A stretch of 64,000 bases of DNA from Deinococcus roseus (GTDB lineage: Bacteria > Deinococcota > Deinococci > Deinococcales > Deinococcaceae). Each line of letters starts with the position of its first letter. Positions within the stretch are counted from its first letter, which is position 1. The position numbers and the translations under genes are program-made. Shown here piece after piece: positions 50,614 through 59,313 of this stretch. Under the pieces are notes generated by a model that was not told the DNA's origin, searched no databases, and worked only from the letters and a program-made list of their open reading frames with translations. Where the stretch lies: positions 310,001 to 374,000 of the forward strand of contig NZ_BMOD01000002.1 of the NCBI RefSeq assembly GCF_014646895.1. The letters are read 5' to 3'.

Positions 50614-52266
50614 TTACTTGGCAAACTCCACAGCTCTGGATTCCCGGACCACGGTGACCTGCACCTGACCGGGGTATTCCATGTCCTGCTCGATGCGACC
50701 AGCGATCTCGCGGGCCAGCAGGGTGGCCTTGGAGTCGGTGATTTTCTCAGGCTGGACAATCACGCGCACTTCGCGGCCTGCCTGGATGGCAAAGGCATTG
50801 CTGACCCCAGGGAAGGACAGGGCAATGCTTTCCAGCTGTTCCAGGCGCTTGATGTACACCTCAAGGCTCTCACGGCGGGCACCTGGGCGGGCAGCAGAAA
50901 TGGCATCTGCAGCAGCAACCAGCACCCCGTAAAGGGACTCGGCATTCTCGGGGTCGTGGTGGTGGGCAATGGCATCGATGACCTCGAAAGGTTCACCGAA
51001 GCGTTTGGCCAGACTGATTCCGATGTCCACGTGGGTTCCCTCAATCTCGCGGTCGATGGATTTGCCCACATCGTGCAGCAAACCTGCCCGGCGGGCCAGC
51101 GCAGGATCGAGGCCCAGTTCTGCCGCCAGAATTCCGGTGACGTGCGCCACCTGGATGCTGTGTTTCAGCACGTTCTGACCGTAACTGGTTCTGAAGTACA
51201 TGCGGCCCAGCAGCTGCATCAGACCGGGTTTGATCCCGACCACGCCAGCTTCCAGTGCCCCTTCTTCCCCCTGGTTGTGGATGAAGGTTTTCATGTCTTC
51301 CTGGGCTTTGTGCACCACTTCTTCGATGCGGGTGGGGTGGATGCGTCCGTCTGCGACCAGTTGCTCCAGGGCACTCTTGGCCACTTCACGGCGGATGGGA
51401 TTGAAGCTGCTGAGGATCACCGCTTCCGGGGTGTCGTCGATGATCAGGTCCACACCGGTGAGGGCTTCAAAGGCGCGGATGTTGCGGCCTTCACGCCCGA
51501 TGATGCGGCCCTTCATGGCTTCACTGGGAATGGGCACCACCGAAACGGCCATGGCAGCACTGGTCTCGGAGGCACTGCGTTGAATGGCCTGCGCGATGAT
51601 GTGCTGCGCCTTGCGGGTGGCTTCGATGTTGGCTTTCTCGGTGGACTGGCGGATGCGCACCGCTTTGTCCTCCTCGAGCTCCTCATCGAGTTTTCCGAGG
51701 ATGATGTCTCTGGCCTGCTCTGGGGAGAGCTGGGCGATCTCGAAGAGTTTGAGGTTCACATCGTGCAGCTTGGTGTCTGCCTCCTGATGCTTGACCTGCA
51801 ACTCCCGGTGTTCCGCTTCCAGTTTCTCTTCCAGATGGTCGAGTTTCATGCCCCGGGTGTCCAGCTGTTCGGCACGGCGGTTCAGGCGTTCGATTTCACG
51901 CTTGAGTTCGTCGCGCTCACGGCGCTGTTCATCCCGTTCCAGCTTGAGGGTGTCGCGCTCCCGCTGTATGTCCCGTTCCAGTTCAGAGCGGCGTTCGGCC
52001 ACCCTTTCTTTTGCGGTGGTTTCAGCGTCTCTCAGGGTCCGTTCAGCTTCACTTTTCAGTCGTTCAGCTTCCACACGGATGCGTTCAGCTTCGGTTTGTG
52101 CACGTTCACGCAGGGCATTCGCTTCTTGCTCTGCCTGTTCTTTCAGTGCAGCGTCCAGACCAGATCGCTTGCTGAAGCCAATCTGGTAGGCCCGGTTGTA
52201 GGCCACAAAACCGAAAATTATCGCACCGAGCAGGAAGCCAAGAAGGATCGAGGTGACGTTATCCAT
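50614..52266 (-). CDS. rny: Ribonuclease Y
   Basis: 550 residues. An endoribonuclease anchored to the membrane that starts mRNA decay. One N-terminal helix (SILLGFLLGAIIFGFVAYN), then a very long coiled coil (about residues 40-190) rich in Glu and Arg, a KH domain (PSEAMKGRIIGREGRNIRAFE) and an HD metal domain (LLHDVGKSIDREIEGTHVD, AIAHHHDPENAE). ATG follows AAAGGAGAAGC. Confidence 0.97.
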   Translation of the reverse strand: MDNVTSILLGFLLGAIIFGFVAYNRAYQIGFSKRSGLDAALKEQAEQEANALRERAQTEAERIRVEAERLKSEAERTLRDAETTAKERVAERRSELERDIQRERDTLKLERDEQRRERDELKREIERLNRRAEQLDTRGMKLDHLEEKLEAEHRELQVKHQEADTKLHDVNLKLFEIAQLSPEQARDIILGKLDEELEEDKAVRIRQSTEKANIEATRKAQHIIAQAIQRSASETSAAMAVSVVPIPSEAMKGRIIGREGRNIRAFEALTGVDLIIDDTPEAVILSSFNPIRREVAKSALEQLVADGRIHPTRIEEVVHKAQEDMKTFIHNQGEEGALEAGVVGIKPGLMQLLGRMYFRTSYGQNVLKHSIQVAHVTGILAAELGLDPALARRAGLLHDVGKSIDREIEGTHVDIGISLAKRFGEPFEVIDAIAHHHDPENAESLYGVLVAAADAISAARPGARRESLEVYIKRLEQLESIALSFPGVSNAFAIQAGREVRVIVQPEKITDSKATLLAREIAGRIEQDMEYPGQVQVTVVRESRAVEFAK

Positions 52267-52439
52267 GCTTCTCCTTTCGGTGTAAGACCCGTGTTGTCAA
52301 AGTTCCGTTTTCACAAAACTTGTTTAATACTTTAACATTAAAAATTAGGGCAGATTATGAGCTGATTTGGCATTGTCTGACACGTGCTCTGGCACCTGAT
52401 GGATGATGCCTCAAATCTGCACCAGAGAACAGGATTGAA

Positions 52440-52468
52440 AAAAGGACGCAGCATGGCTGCGTCCCTGG
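52440..52468 (-). terminator. Terminator of recA
   Basis: On the minus strand GGACGCAG, loop CCATG, CTGCGTCC, then TTTTTTCAATCC. Confidence 0.85.
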
Positions 52469-52483
52469 GTTGAAGTCTGGTTT

Positions 52484-53527
52484 TTACTCGTCTGCTTCCA
52501 GTGCAATTTCGGGGTTCTGCTGGATGGGGTTTCTGCCTGCACGGACCTCGTTCATCACGCGGGCGCGGATTTCCTCTTCCATTTCGGGGTGCTCAGAGAT
52601 GTAGGCGATGGCTTTCTCTTTGCCCTGCCCGATGCGGGTTTCTCCATAAGAGTAGAAGGAACCGGCCTTCTTGATGATCTCCAGGTCGGTGGCCAGGGTC
52701 ACCAGATCGCCCAGTTGATCGAAGCCCTTGCCGAACTGCAGGGTGAGTTCCACTTCCTTGAAGGGAGGAGCCACCTTGTTCTTGACCACTTTGATTTTGA
52801 CGTTGTTGGCAATGGCCACATCGCCCTGTTTCACGGGCTGACCCACTTTGCGCACATCCAGACGCACGGTGGAGTAGAACTTGAGGGCCCGTCCACCGGT
52901 GGTGGTTTCGGGGTTGCCGTACATCACGCCGATCTTTTCGCGGACCTGGTTGATGAAGATGGCAGCGGTGTTGGTTTTGTTGAGGATGGCGGTCAGTTTG
53001 CGCAGGGCCTGGCTCATCAGACGGGCCTGCAGACCGGGCAGGGCGTCGCCCATTTCCCCTTCAATTTCGGCTCTGGGGGTCAACGCGGCCACAGAGTCAA
53101 CGACCACAATATCGATGGCTCCAGAGCGCACCAGCAGTTCCATGATTTCCAGGGCCTGCTCGCCAGAGTCGGGCTGGGAAACCAGCAGTTCGTCCACATT
53201 CACACCGAGCTGGCGGGCGTACTGGGGATCCAGAGCGTGTTCTGCATCAATGAAAGCAGCAACGCCGCCGAGTTTCTGGGCCTGGGCCACAATGCTGAGG
53301 GCCAGGGTGGTTTTACCGCCGGACTCTGGACCGTAAATCTCGGTCACGCGGCCACGGGGAATGCCTCCCACACCGAGGGCAACATCCAGGCTCAGGGAAC
53401 CGCTGGGAATCACCTGAACATCCATGCTGGTGTTGTTGCCAAGTTTCATGATCGAGCCCTTGCCAAACTGCTTTTCAATCTGGTGGACGGTTTGCTCGAG
53501 GGCTTTCAGGCGTTCTTTGTTTTCCAT
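52484..53527 (-). CDS. recA: Recombinase RecA
   Basis: 347 residues. Forms filaments on single-stranded DNA for homologous repair and promotes LexA cleavage. Walker A GPESGGKTTL, Walker B in DIVVVDSVAAL, the L2 region INQVREKIGVMYGNPETTTGG, and the C-terminal tail rich in Glu (ALEADE) are all present. ATG 53527 follows AAGGAGACTT. It is the last gene of the cinA-thpR-recA set, the order found in Deinococcus. It is an important protein for radiation resistance in this genus. Confidence 0.98.
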   Translation of the reverse strand: MENKERLKALEQTVHQIEKQFGKGSIMKLGNNTSMDVQVIPSGSLSLDVALGVGGIPRGRVTEIYGPESGGKTTLALSIVAQAQKLGGVAAFIDAEHALDPQYARQLGVNVDELLVSQPDSGEQALEIMELLVRSGAIDIVVVDSVAALTPRAEIEGEMGDALPGLQARLMSQALRKLTAILNKTNTAAIFINQVREKIGVMYGNPETTTGGRALKFYSTVRLDVRKVGQPVKQGDVAIANNVKIKVVKNKVAPPFKEVELTLQFGKGFDQLGDLVTLATDLEIIKKAGSFYSYGETRIGQGKEKAIAYISEHPEMEEEIRARVMNEVRAGRNPIQQNPEIALEADE

Positions 53528-53587
53528 AAGTCTCCTTGACTGCTCCTGGGGGTCACCACAGGGGTGAGGGAAAGTTTCTCTGAAGGT

Positions 53588-54109
53588 TTACTGGCCGAAA
53601 TCTCTGAATTTGAAGGTCTTGAGGATCTTGTAGGTGGGTCCAGAAAGTTTGAGGTTGCTCTGCACCAGGGCAAAACTGCTGGCTTTCCAGGTCAGGTCAA
53701 ACACCTGCGGAGGAACCCGTGGGGCAGGTCCTTTCTTGCGGGCCAGGGTGATGTGGGCCTTGAAGCCCTTGTCCTCAAAAGGGTAGTCGATCTGGGAGGT
53801 GAGCGCCTCAGAGATCTCCTGTAGCTCCGGGGCCTCGGTTTTCACGAACCAGACCCTGGGGCTTCCCTCATTGGGGAAATACCCGGTGCCTTTCAGGCGG
53901 ATCTCAAAACCGTCTCTGGTCTTGCTGATGCGGTCTCCCAGTTCCAACAAAGGTTTGCTTTTCCCTTCCGGGTACTGGGGCATGAAGGCGAGGGTGATGT
54001 GCATCTGGTCGGGCTTCACAGGCCGCCAGTTGCCCCGGAGGTGCTTCTGAATGGGGGCCAGTTGCTCCTGTATCTCCTGGGGAACCATGATGGCGTAAAA
54101 GAGCCTCAC
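53588..54109 (-). CDS. thpR: RNA 2',3'-cyclic phosphodiesterase
   Basis: 173 residues of the 2H phosphoesterase superfamily (LigT/ThpR). It opens 2',3'-cyclic phosphate ends of RNA. The two HxTx motifs are HITLAFM (near residue 40) and HITLARK (near residue 125). The GTG start overlaps the cinA stop by 4 bp (GTGA). recA begins 60 bp downstream. Confidence 0.93.
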   Translation of the reverse strand: MRLFYAIMVPQEIQEQLAPIQKHLRGNWRPVKPDQMHITLAFMPQYPEGKSKPLLELGDRISKTRDGFEIRLKGTGYFPNEGSPRVWFVKTEAPELQEISEALTSQIDYPFEDKGFKAHITLARKKGPAPRVPPQVFDLTWKASSFALVQSNLKLSGPTYKILKTFKFRDFGQ

Positions 54110-55299
54110 GCTTCGCCCTTCAGGGTTCTGTACAGCAGCATCAGGGCAGCGTTGCTGGTCCTTTCGATGAGCTGGTCGGGTGTTCCCACCCAGTCCAGCG
54201 TGGCGGTCTTAACGTCTGTGTCGGTCACCAGGGCCACATGGCATGTGTGGGTGTCCAGGTTTCCAACGGTGGCGAGGCCATAGGTGGCCCCAAGACGGTC
54301 CTGAATCCCTCTGGCCAGTTCGATGGCAGCATTCACGCTGTCCTCGCCTTCTTCCGTGAGGGTTCTGGGGGTGAGGCCCAGATCCACCTGGATGCCGTGG
54401 TCTGCTGTGCTGAGGACACCTTTCAAACGGGGGTGCCTGCCCAGCTTTTGAGCAAGCGCACCTGCGGTGAAAGCTTCAAAGACCGCCAGGGTCTCTTTGC
54501 GTTCCTGCAGCTTCTTGAGGGTTACACTTTCCAGGGTGTCGCTGTCCTCGCCGTAAATGTACTTCCCAAGCTTTTCCCGCACGGTGGCTTCAGTGGCAGC
54601 AGCACCCGTTCTGGCTTCTTCCAGAGAATCGGCCATGTGGGCAACGCGCACGTCCACACCGTGTTTTCTGGCATAGGTGGCCACACTGGGGGAATGTTGC
54701 AAGGTGAGGTCACCCAGCAAATCCGAAATGTTGCTTTCTCCAATGCCCGAGGTGTGCAGGGTCACGTGATACAGGGCGCGCTCGGGAAGATCAAGGCGGG
54801 GAAGCACCTGCTCCTTCCACATCGGTTTCATTTCCTGAGGTGGACCAGGCATCGCCACAATGACCTTGCCGTCTTTTTTGACCATCCAGCCTGGAGCAGT
54901 TCCCAGAGGGTTGTCCAGCGGGGTGGCACTGGGGATGAGCCAGGCCTGCTTGATGTTGCTCTGGGGCATGGTTCTGCCGCGTGCGCTGTACATTCCTTCC
55001 AGATGGGCCAGCAACTGCTGGTCCACTTCGGGTGTTTCTCCCAGAACCAGGGCAATGCCTTCACGGGTGAGGTCATCGTCGGTGGGGCCAAGGCCGCCAC
55101 CAAGGATCACCAGATCTGCCCTTTCCAGGGCTTTTTTGATGGTGTCTGCAATTCTCTGAAGGTTGTCTCCCACCGTGTTTTTGTGGTGGAGGACCACCCC
55201 TCTGGCCTTCAGTTCATTGGCGAGAAAAACAGCATTGGTGTCGGTGATTTCACCGAGAAGAAGTTCCGTACCGACGCTGATGATTTCTGCTATAAACAT
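54106..55299 (-). CDS. cinA: CinA-like protein, COG1058 domain with degenerate amidase domain
   Basis: 397 residues. The N-terminal COG1058 (MoaB/MogA-like) domain with IISVGTELLLGEITDTNA and LVILGGGLGPTDDDLTREG is intact; in CinA this part acts as ADP-ribose pyrophosphatase. The C-terminal part normally has the PncC nicotinamide-mononucleotide deamidase motif AESCTGG; here the corresponding place reads VFEAFTAG, so the catalytic Ser-Cys stretch is gone. Overlaps thpR. Promoter at 55313-55341. Confidence 0.9.
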   Translation of the reverse strand: MFIAEIISVGTELLLGEITDTNAVFLANELKARGVVLHHKNTVGDNLQRIADTIKKALERADLVILGGGLGPTDDDLTREGIALVLGETPEVDQQLLAHLEGMYSARGRTMPQSNIKQAWLIPSATPLDNPLGTAPGWMVKKDGKVIVAMPGPPQEMKPMWKEQVLPRLDLPERALYHVTLHTSGIGESNISDLLGDLTLQHSPSVATYARKHGVDVRVAHMADSLEEARTGAAATEATVREKLGKYIYGEDSDTLESVTLKKLQERKETLAVFEAFTAGALAQKLGRHPRLKGVLSTADHGIQVDLGLTPRTLTEEGEDSVNAAIELARGIQDRLGATYGLATVGNLDTHTCHVALVTDTDVKTATLDWVGTPDQLIERTSNAALMLLYRTLKGEA

Positions 55300-55312
55300 A
55301 ACGACTCCTTAT

Positions 55313-55341
55313 ACTATACAGGAAAGAGGGCGACTTGTCAC
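55313..55341 (-). promoter_or_regulatory. Promoter of the cinA-thpR-recA set
   Basis: On the minus strand GTGACA (55341-55336), 17 bases, TATAGT (55318-55313); AAGGAG follows 5 nt before the ATG. No RDRM palindrome (TTATGTCATTGACATAA type) is visible. Confidence 0.65.
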
Positions 55342-55362
55342 GTCCCTCAAATGCTGGCGTTT

Positions 55363-55368
55363 TACACT
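55363..55368 (+). promoter_or_regulatory. Leaderless -10 box of the cyclophilin gene
   Basis: TACACT, then GTTCACC, then ATG at 55376. Divergent from the cinA promoter within 76 bp. Confidence 0.5.
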
Positions 55369-55375
55369 GTTCACC

Positions 55376-56014
55376 ATGAAGAAATTCATTCTGGCTGCGA
55401 CCCTGCTCCTCCCTCTGGCCCACGCCCAGCAGACCCCTGCTGAAGCCCAGACCGCTGAAACGGCTTTTAAAACCCTGGAACCCCTCACCAAGGACCGGGT
55501 TCTGAAATTCAGTGAACCCCAGTGGGTTATCAACCCCAACAAGAAATACCGGGCGATCATCAACACCACCAAGGGCGACATCACAGTAGAACTCTACCCA
55601 AAAATTGCCCCCAAAGCCGTGAACTCTTTTGTGTTTCTGGCCCTGAACCACTATTACGATGGCATCGTGTTTCACCGGGTGCTGGACAACTTCATGGCCC
55701 AGACCGGAGATCCCACCGGAACCGGGACCGGTGGCCCTGGCTACAGTTACGGTCTGGAAATCGAACAGAACGTGACTTTCAATGCCGCGGGTCTGCTGGG
55801 GGTGGCCAACAGTGGAGGCCGTTCCACCAACGGAAGCCAGTTCTTCATCACCTTTGCTCCTGCTTCCTGGCTGAATTACGGATACACCATCTTCGGGAAG
55901 GTGCTGGACGGCATGCCCACCGTCAACAGCATCCAGAAAATTGATCCCCAGAAACCCGACCCCAAGATCAAACCCGATGCCATCAACACCGTGACCATTC
56001 TGGAAAGCAACTGA
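55376..56014 (+). CDS. Secreted peptidyl-prolyl cis-trans isomerase (cyclophilin type)
   Basis: 212 residues with a signal peptide (MKKFILAATLLLPLAHAQ). The cyclophilin core has VFHRVLDNFMAQTGDPTGTGTGGPGY with the catalytic Arg and Gln, and the NSGGRSTNGSQFFITFAP loop. It helps fold exported proteins. ATG 55376 is 7 nt after TACACT. Confidence 0.93.
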   Translation: MKKFILAATLLLPLAHAQQTPAEAQTAETAFKTLEPLTKDRVLKFSEPQWVINPNKKYRAIINTTKGDITVELYPKIAPKAVNSFVFLALNHYYDGIVFHRVLDNFMAQTGDPTGTGTGGPGYSYGLEIEQNVTFNAAGLLGVANSGGRSTNGSQFFITFAPASWLNYGYTIFGKVLDGMPTVNSIQKIDPQKPDPKIKPDAINTVTILESN

Positions 56015-56032
56015 TTTTATTCCTCCATTCGA

Positions 56033-56068
56033 GGGCAGTCTCGTTTTTCACAAGGCTGCCCTTTTTCA
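56033..56068 (+). terminator. Terminator of the cyclophilin gene
   Basis: GGGCAG, long loop, CTGCCC, then TTTTTC. Weaker stem of 6 bp with a T run. Confidence 0.6.
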
Positions 56069-56167
56069 TCTTGATGCCAAACATTAAATGTCACACTGCT
56101 CACAAAAACAGAATCGCGCCTGAATTGTTTTGTGTCGCCCAGTAAACAGCATTTATGGATGATGTGC

Positions 56168-56173
56168 CATAAT
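56168..56173 (+). promoter_or_regulatory. Leaderless -10 box of the S41 protease gene
   Basis: CATAAT, CAAAAC, ATG at 56180. Confidence 0.5.
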
Positions 56174-56179
56174 CAAAAC

Positions 56180-57445
56180 ATGCGACTTTTCATCTGGCTT
56201 GTGGTTCTGCTGGGCAGTCTGGGTGCAGCGCAAGCACAGAAATACCCTTCCAGCAATGCAGCCAGACTGTACCAGGATTTTCAGGCGGCCATGGTCAGCT
56301 ATTACGGGGAACACAAAGACCGGGTGCCTGACCTGCTGCTCAAATACCACAACCTGCTGGAAACAGGCTGTGAACGCCAGAAAAAATGCCAGACCTGGGA
56401 TGCCGAGCAGCAGATTCGCAGCCTGCTGCGTGAACTGGGAGATGCCCATACCGATCTCGGGACCTCCAGCTTTTTCAACTTTGATCCACAAGAAGACGAT
56501 CTCCAGCTGACCTTGGAAAACGAACTGGGGGTGGTTCTGCAGCACCAGCAAAACCACTGGTACGTTAAATTTGTGGTTTACGGCAGTTACGCTGATCTGA
56601 ATGGCCTGAAACAGGGCGATGACCTGCTGAGTGCAGGAGGGCGGGATCTAGAAAGTGTTCCCTCAGAAAGGGAGCTGGACTTTGACAGACATTCCAGCCT
56701 GCTGATTGACCGGCAGGGAAAACGCCTGCGCATCGAACTGAACAAAGATTACAAAGAAGATTACTGGCAAAAAGCCCAGTACAAAATCCAGCAGGACACC
56801 GCCATCCTGCAAATCCCCAGTTTTTACGCAGAAGGCAAACGCCTTTACCGCAATTCCCAGCTTCCCATCAGTGAAAGCGTGCATCAGGCCCTCAGGGAAC
56901 TGCAAGGCCAGCACATTCAGAACCTCATTCTGGACCTCCGGTACAATCCAGGGGGCTGGGTGAATGAATGTGCCGCTGCCTCTTCTGCTTTTGTGAAAAG
57001 CTTCAAAGTGTATCAGGATGCCCGTTTCACTGCAGGTTTTCTGCGGGTGCAAAACGGACAGGTGCTGGGCTTTGACCGCTCCAAATTGCTGTTTGGTGTG
57101 CCTTTTTTGCCTGTGCGCAGTGCAGTCACCTCTCCCAGTTTCTGGGAACCAAAGGTGGTGGTTCTGGTCAACCATGACACAGCATCTTGCGGGGAGTGGT
57201 TCACCTACCAGTTGCAGCGGGCAGGCAAAGCCACCGTGATTGGAGAACCCACTTATGGCATCCTCAACACCAGCACCCAGACCCGCAGGCTGGGGTACCG
57301 CTACACCCTGCAAATCACCGTGATCCGCTCTCTGCAAGAGGATTTCACCCTCTATCCCAGACGCATCACCCCGGATCAGGTGGTGCACAACACCCTCACC
57401 GAAGACGTGCAACTGCAGACCGCATTGCAGCTTTTCAACCCCTGA
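56180..57445 (+). CDS. Secreted S41-like peptidase
   Basis: 421 residues. A signal peptide (MRLFIWLVVLLGSLGAAQAQ) precedes an S41 (C-terminal processing protease) fold: a PDZ-like part near residues 120-180 (GSYADLNGLKQGDDLLSAGG), the strand LILDLRYNPGGWV, and catalytic Ser in HDTASCGEWFTYQLQ with a following Gly-Glu. The lysine of the Ser-Lys dyad is not certain. Likely a periplasmic protease or degraded relative. Confidence 0.8.
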   Translation: MRLFIWLVVLLGSLGAAQAQKYPSSNAARLYQDFQAAMVSYYGEHKDRVPDLLLKYHNLLETGCERQKKCQTWDAEQQIRSLLRELGDAHTDLGTSSFFNFDPQEDDLQLTLENELGVVLQHQQNHWYVKFVVYGSYADLNGLKQGDDLLSAGGRDLESVPSERELDFDRHSSLLIDRQGKRLRIELNKDYKEDYWQKAQYKIQQDTAILQIPSFYAEGKRLYRNSQLPISESVHQALRELQGQHIQNLILDLRYNPGGWVNECAAASSAFVKSFKVYQDARFTAGFLRVQNGQVLGFDRSKLLFGVPFLPVRSAVTSPSFWEPKVVVLVNHDTASCGEWFTYQLQRAGKATVIGEPTYGILNTSTQTRRLGYRYTLQITVIRSLQEDFTLYPRRITPDQVVHNTLTEDVQLQTALQLFNP

Positions 57446-57507
57446 ACACCCTCAATCCCTGAGCACTGGTGCCAGTCCCACCTGCAGCACATGCTTCTGC
57501 TTTGAAG

Positions 57508-57513
57508 TATGCT
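57508..57513 (+). promoter_or_regulatory. Leaderless -10 box of the NADAR-like gene
   Basis: TATGCT, GTGAAC, ATG at 57520. Confidence 0.5.
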
Positions 57514-57519
57514 GTGAAC

Positions 57520-58167
57520 ATGGCAAAGCGTCCTGTTTTTGTTCCTGACGAAAATCCCCCACATGTGCGTGAACTGGAAGTGGAATTCCAATGGCATCCC
57601 GGACTCTCCCGATCTCAGGCCCAGAAGTCCATCCAGGAATTGCATGGGGCTGCCAGAGAGCATGGGCTGCACAGGTTGCTGGAAATCTCCTCCAGATCCA
57701 GCACAGAACTGGGAAACCAGCTCAGCGCCTTTCATTTGACACTGGTTGCTGATTCAGGACAGCTCATCTCTGTGGAATGTGCTTATCAGGGCAGCAAAGT
57801 GTTTGAACAGGGAGGCCCTTATCAGGACCTGTACCAGACCACCAGCAAGGCCGCCAAACAGGACGAACGCCTGCGAACTTCAGGCCCGATTGTGGCTTTT
57901 GAGTTTGATGGTGTCCGCTGGCCCACCCAGCCCACCACTGCTTTTTACGACTGGCTGTACCTTTCTGCATTGAACCAGCATCCAGAACTGCAACAACACC
58001 TCCTGGACCATGATGGGTTCACAGACATTGCCTTCAATCCCGAAAAATCTGCAGCCTGTCAGGCCAGATGTGCTGCGATGTTCCTGACCTTGCACCGCAA
58101 AGGTTTGTTTCAGGAAGCCATGCAAGACCAGCAGCATTTTCTGAGAACCTTACAGCCAGAACATTGA
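57520..58167 (+). CDS. DarT1-associated NADAR-like antitoxin (DUF6977 type), orphan
   Basis: 215 residues. The pattern VEFQWHPGLSRSQAQKSI.ELH, then L.EISSRSSTELGNQLSAF, VECAYQGSKVFEQGGPYQDLY, AFEFDGVRWPTQPTTAFYDWLY and DIAFNPEKSAACQARCAAMF fits the NADAR family that partners DarT1 ADP-ribosyltransferase toxins; such antitoxins remove ADP-ribose from DNA. No toxin gene is next to it: the S41 protease precedes and threonine aldolase follows. A short 5' extension was dropped because ATG 57520 sits 6 nt after TATGCT. I recognise the family from memory, not from a search. Confidence 0.65.
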   Translation: MAKRPVFVPDENPPHVRELEVEFQWHPGLSRSQAQKSIQELHGAAREHGLHRLLEISSRSSTELGNQLSAFHLTLVADSGQLISVECAYQGSKVFEQGGPYQDLYQTTSKAAKQDERLRTSGPIVAFEFDGVRWPTQPTTAFYDWLYLSALNQHPELQQHLLDHDGFTDIAFNPEKSAACQARCAAMFLTLHRKGLFQEAMQDQQHFLRTLQPEH

Positions 58168-58196
58168 AACCAGCGGACAATACGCAAAATTGCCAC

Positions 58197-58224
58197 TTGC
58201 AGATGCAGCAGAAAAAGTTAAGAT
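58197..58224 (+). promoter_or_regulatory. Promoter of ltaE, leaderless
   Basis: TTGCAG (58197-58202), 16 bases, TAAGAT (58219-58224), then 5 nt to ATG 58230. Confidence 0.55.
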
Positions 58225-58229
58225 GGCCC

Positions 58230-59225
58230 ATGCTTGTTGATCTGCGTTCAGACACCATCACCCGTCCCACGCCAGAAATGCTGGAAGCCATGGTCACCGC
58301 TCCTCTGGGAGACGACGTTTACGGGGAAGATCCCACTGTGAACCTGCTGCAGGAAGAAACGGCCCAGGCTCTGGGGTTTGAAGCAGGCCTGTTCATGCCT
58401 TCGGGCACCATGACCAATCAGGTGGCCATTGCTGTACACACAAAACGGGGACAGGAGGTCATCACCCAGCAGGGAGCCCACATCTACGAATACGAACTGG
58501 GCATGATGGCCACCTTCTCTGGCGTGGTGCCCCGGTTTGTACCAGCCCCTCTGGGTGTCCCTGATCCTGAAGACATCAAAAAAGCCATTGGGCGCAGCAT
58601 CCACAAAAGCCCCACAGGTCTGATTTCCATCGAGAACACCCACAACATTGCCGGAGGAACCATCGTGCCTCTGGAGGTCCTGAAAGGCGTCCGGGAAGTC
58701 AGCCTCTCTGAAGGCTTGCCCCTGCACATGGACGGTGCCCGCCTGATGAACGCTGCTGCTGGACTGAATGTGGATGTGAGAGAGATCACCCGGCATTTTG
58801 ATTCGGTCAGTCTGTGCCTCAGCAAGGGTCTGGGCGCACCCGTGGGCAGTGTGCTGCTCGGGTCTCAGGCCTTCATCAAGGAAGCCCACCGCTACCGCAA
58901 GATGATGGGCGGAGGCATGCGGCAATCTGGAATTCTGGCCGCAGCAGCCAGAATCGCCCTGAGAGATGGCCCTGCGAAGCTGACCGAAGACCACCACAAA
59001 ACCCGGCAACTGGCAGCAGCCCTGGAGCAGGCAGGATATGGGGTCAACCATGCTGCTGTGCAGACCAACATCATTTACGTGCAGGTACCAGATGCCTTCC
59101 AGAAAGCAGAAGAACTGAAAAGCAAAGGCATTCTGGTGAACGCCGTGTATGCAGACAGCCTGAGGTTCGTGCTGCACCACCAGATCACCCAGGAAATGCT
59201 GGACCACACCATTGCCAGCCTCTGA
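58230..59225 (+). CDS. ltaE: Low-specificity L-threonine aldolase
   Basis: 331 residues of the PLP fold type I. Cleaves L-threonine and allo-threonine to glycine and acetaldehyde. The start MLVDLRSDTITRPTPEML, the DDVYGEDPTVN segment, HMDGARLMNAAAG and the PLP lysine in SVSLCLSKGLGAPVGS are typical. ATG 58230 is 5 nt after TAAGAT. Confidence 0.95.
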   Translation: MLVDLRSDTITRPTPEMLEAMVTAPLGDDVYGEDPTVNLLQEETAQALGFEAGLFMPSGTMTNQVAIAVHTKRGQEVITQQGAHIYEYELGMMATFSGVVPRFVPAPLGVPDPEDIKKAIGRSIHKSPTGLISIENTHNIAGGTIVPLEVLKGVREVSLSEGLPLHMDGARLMNAAAGLNVDVREITRHFDSVSLCLSKGLGAPVGSVLLGSQAFIKEAHRYRKMMGGGMRQSGILAAAARIALRDGPAKLTEDHHKTRQLAAALEQAGYGVNHAAVQTNIIYVQVPDAFQKAEELKSKGILVNAVYADSLRFVLHHQITQEMLDHTIASL

Positions 59226-59230
59226 AAGCG

Positions 59231-59244
59231 GTCAGCAGTCAGCA
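59231..59244. repeat. Two GGTCAGC-type heptamers
   Basis: GGTCAGC AGTCAGC just after the ltaE stop; no complementary arm was seen. Confidence 0.5.
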
Positions 59245-59253
59245 AAAACACAA

Positions 59254-59282
59254 AAAGCTCAGGCACTCCTGAGCTTTTTCTT
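59254..59282. terminator. Terminator between ltaE and the phosphatase gene
   Basis: AAAAAGCTCAGG, loop CACT, CCTGAGCTTTTT. It can act in both directions. Confidence 0.8.
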
Positions 59283-59313
59283 CACATGATGGAGGTGGAA
59301 CTGCCAACTCCCC

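Noticed and set aside
57445..58230. A DarT-type toxin gene beside the NADAR-like antitoxin
   Set aside because: No open frame of suitable size with ADP-ribosyltransferase motifs is present; neighbours are an S41 protease and threonine aldolase.
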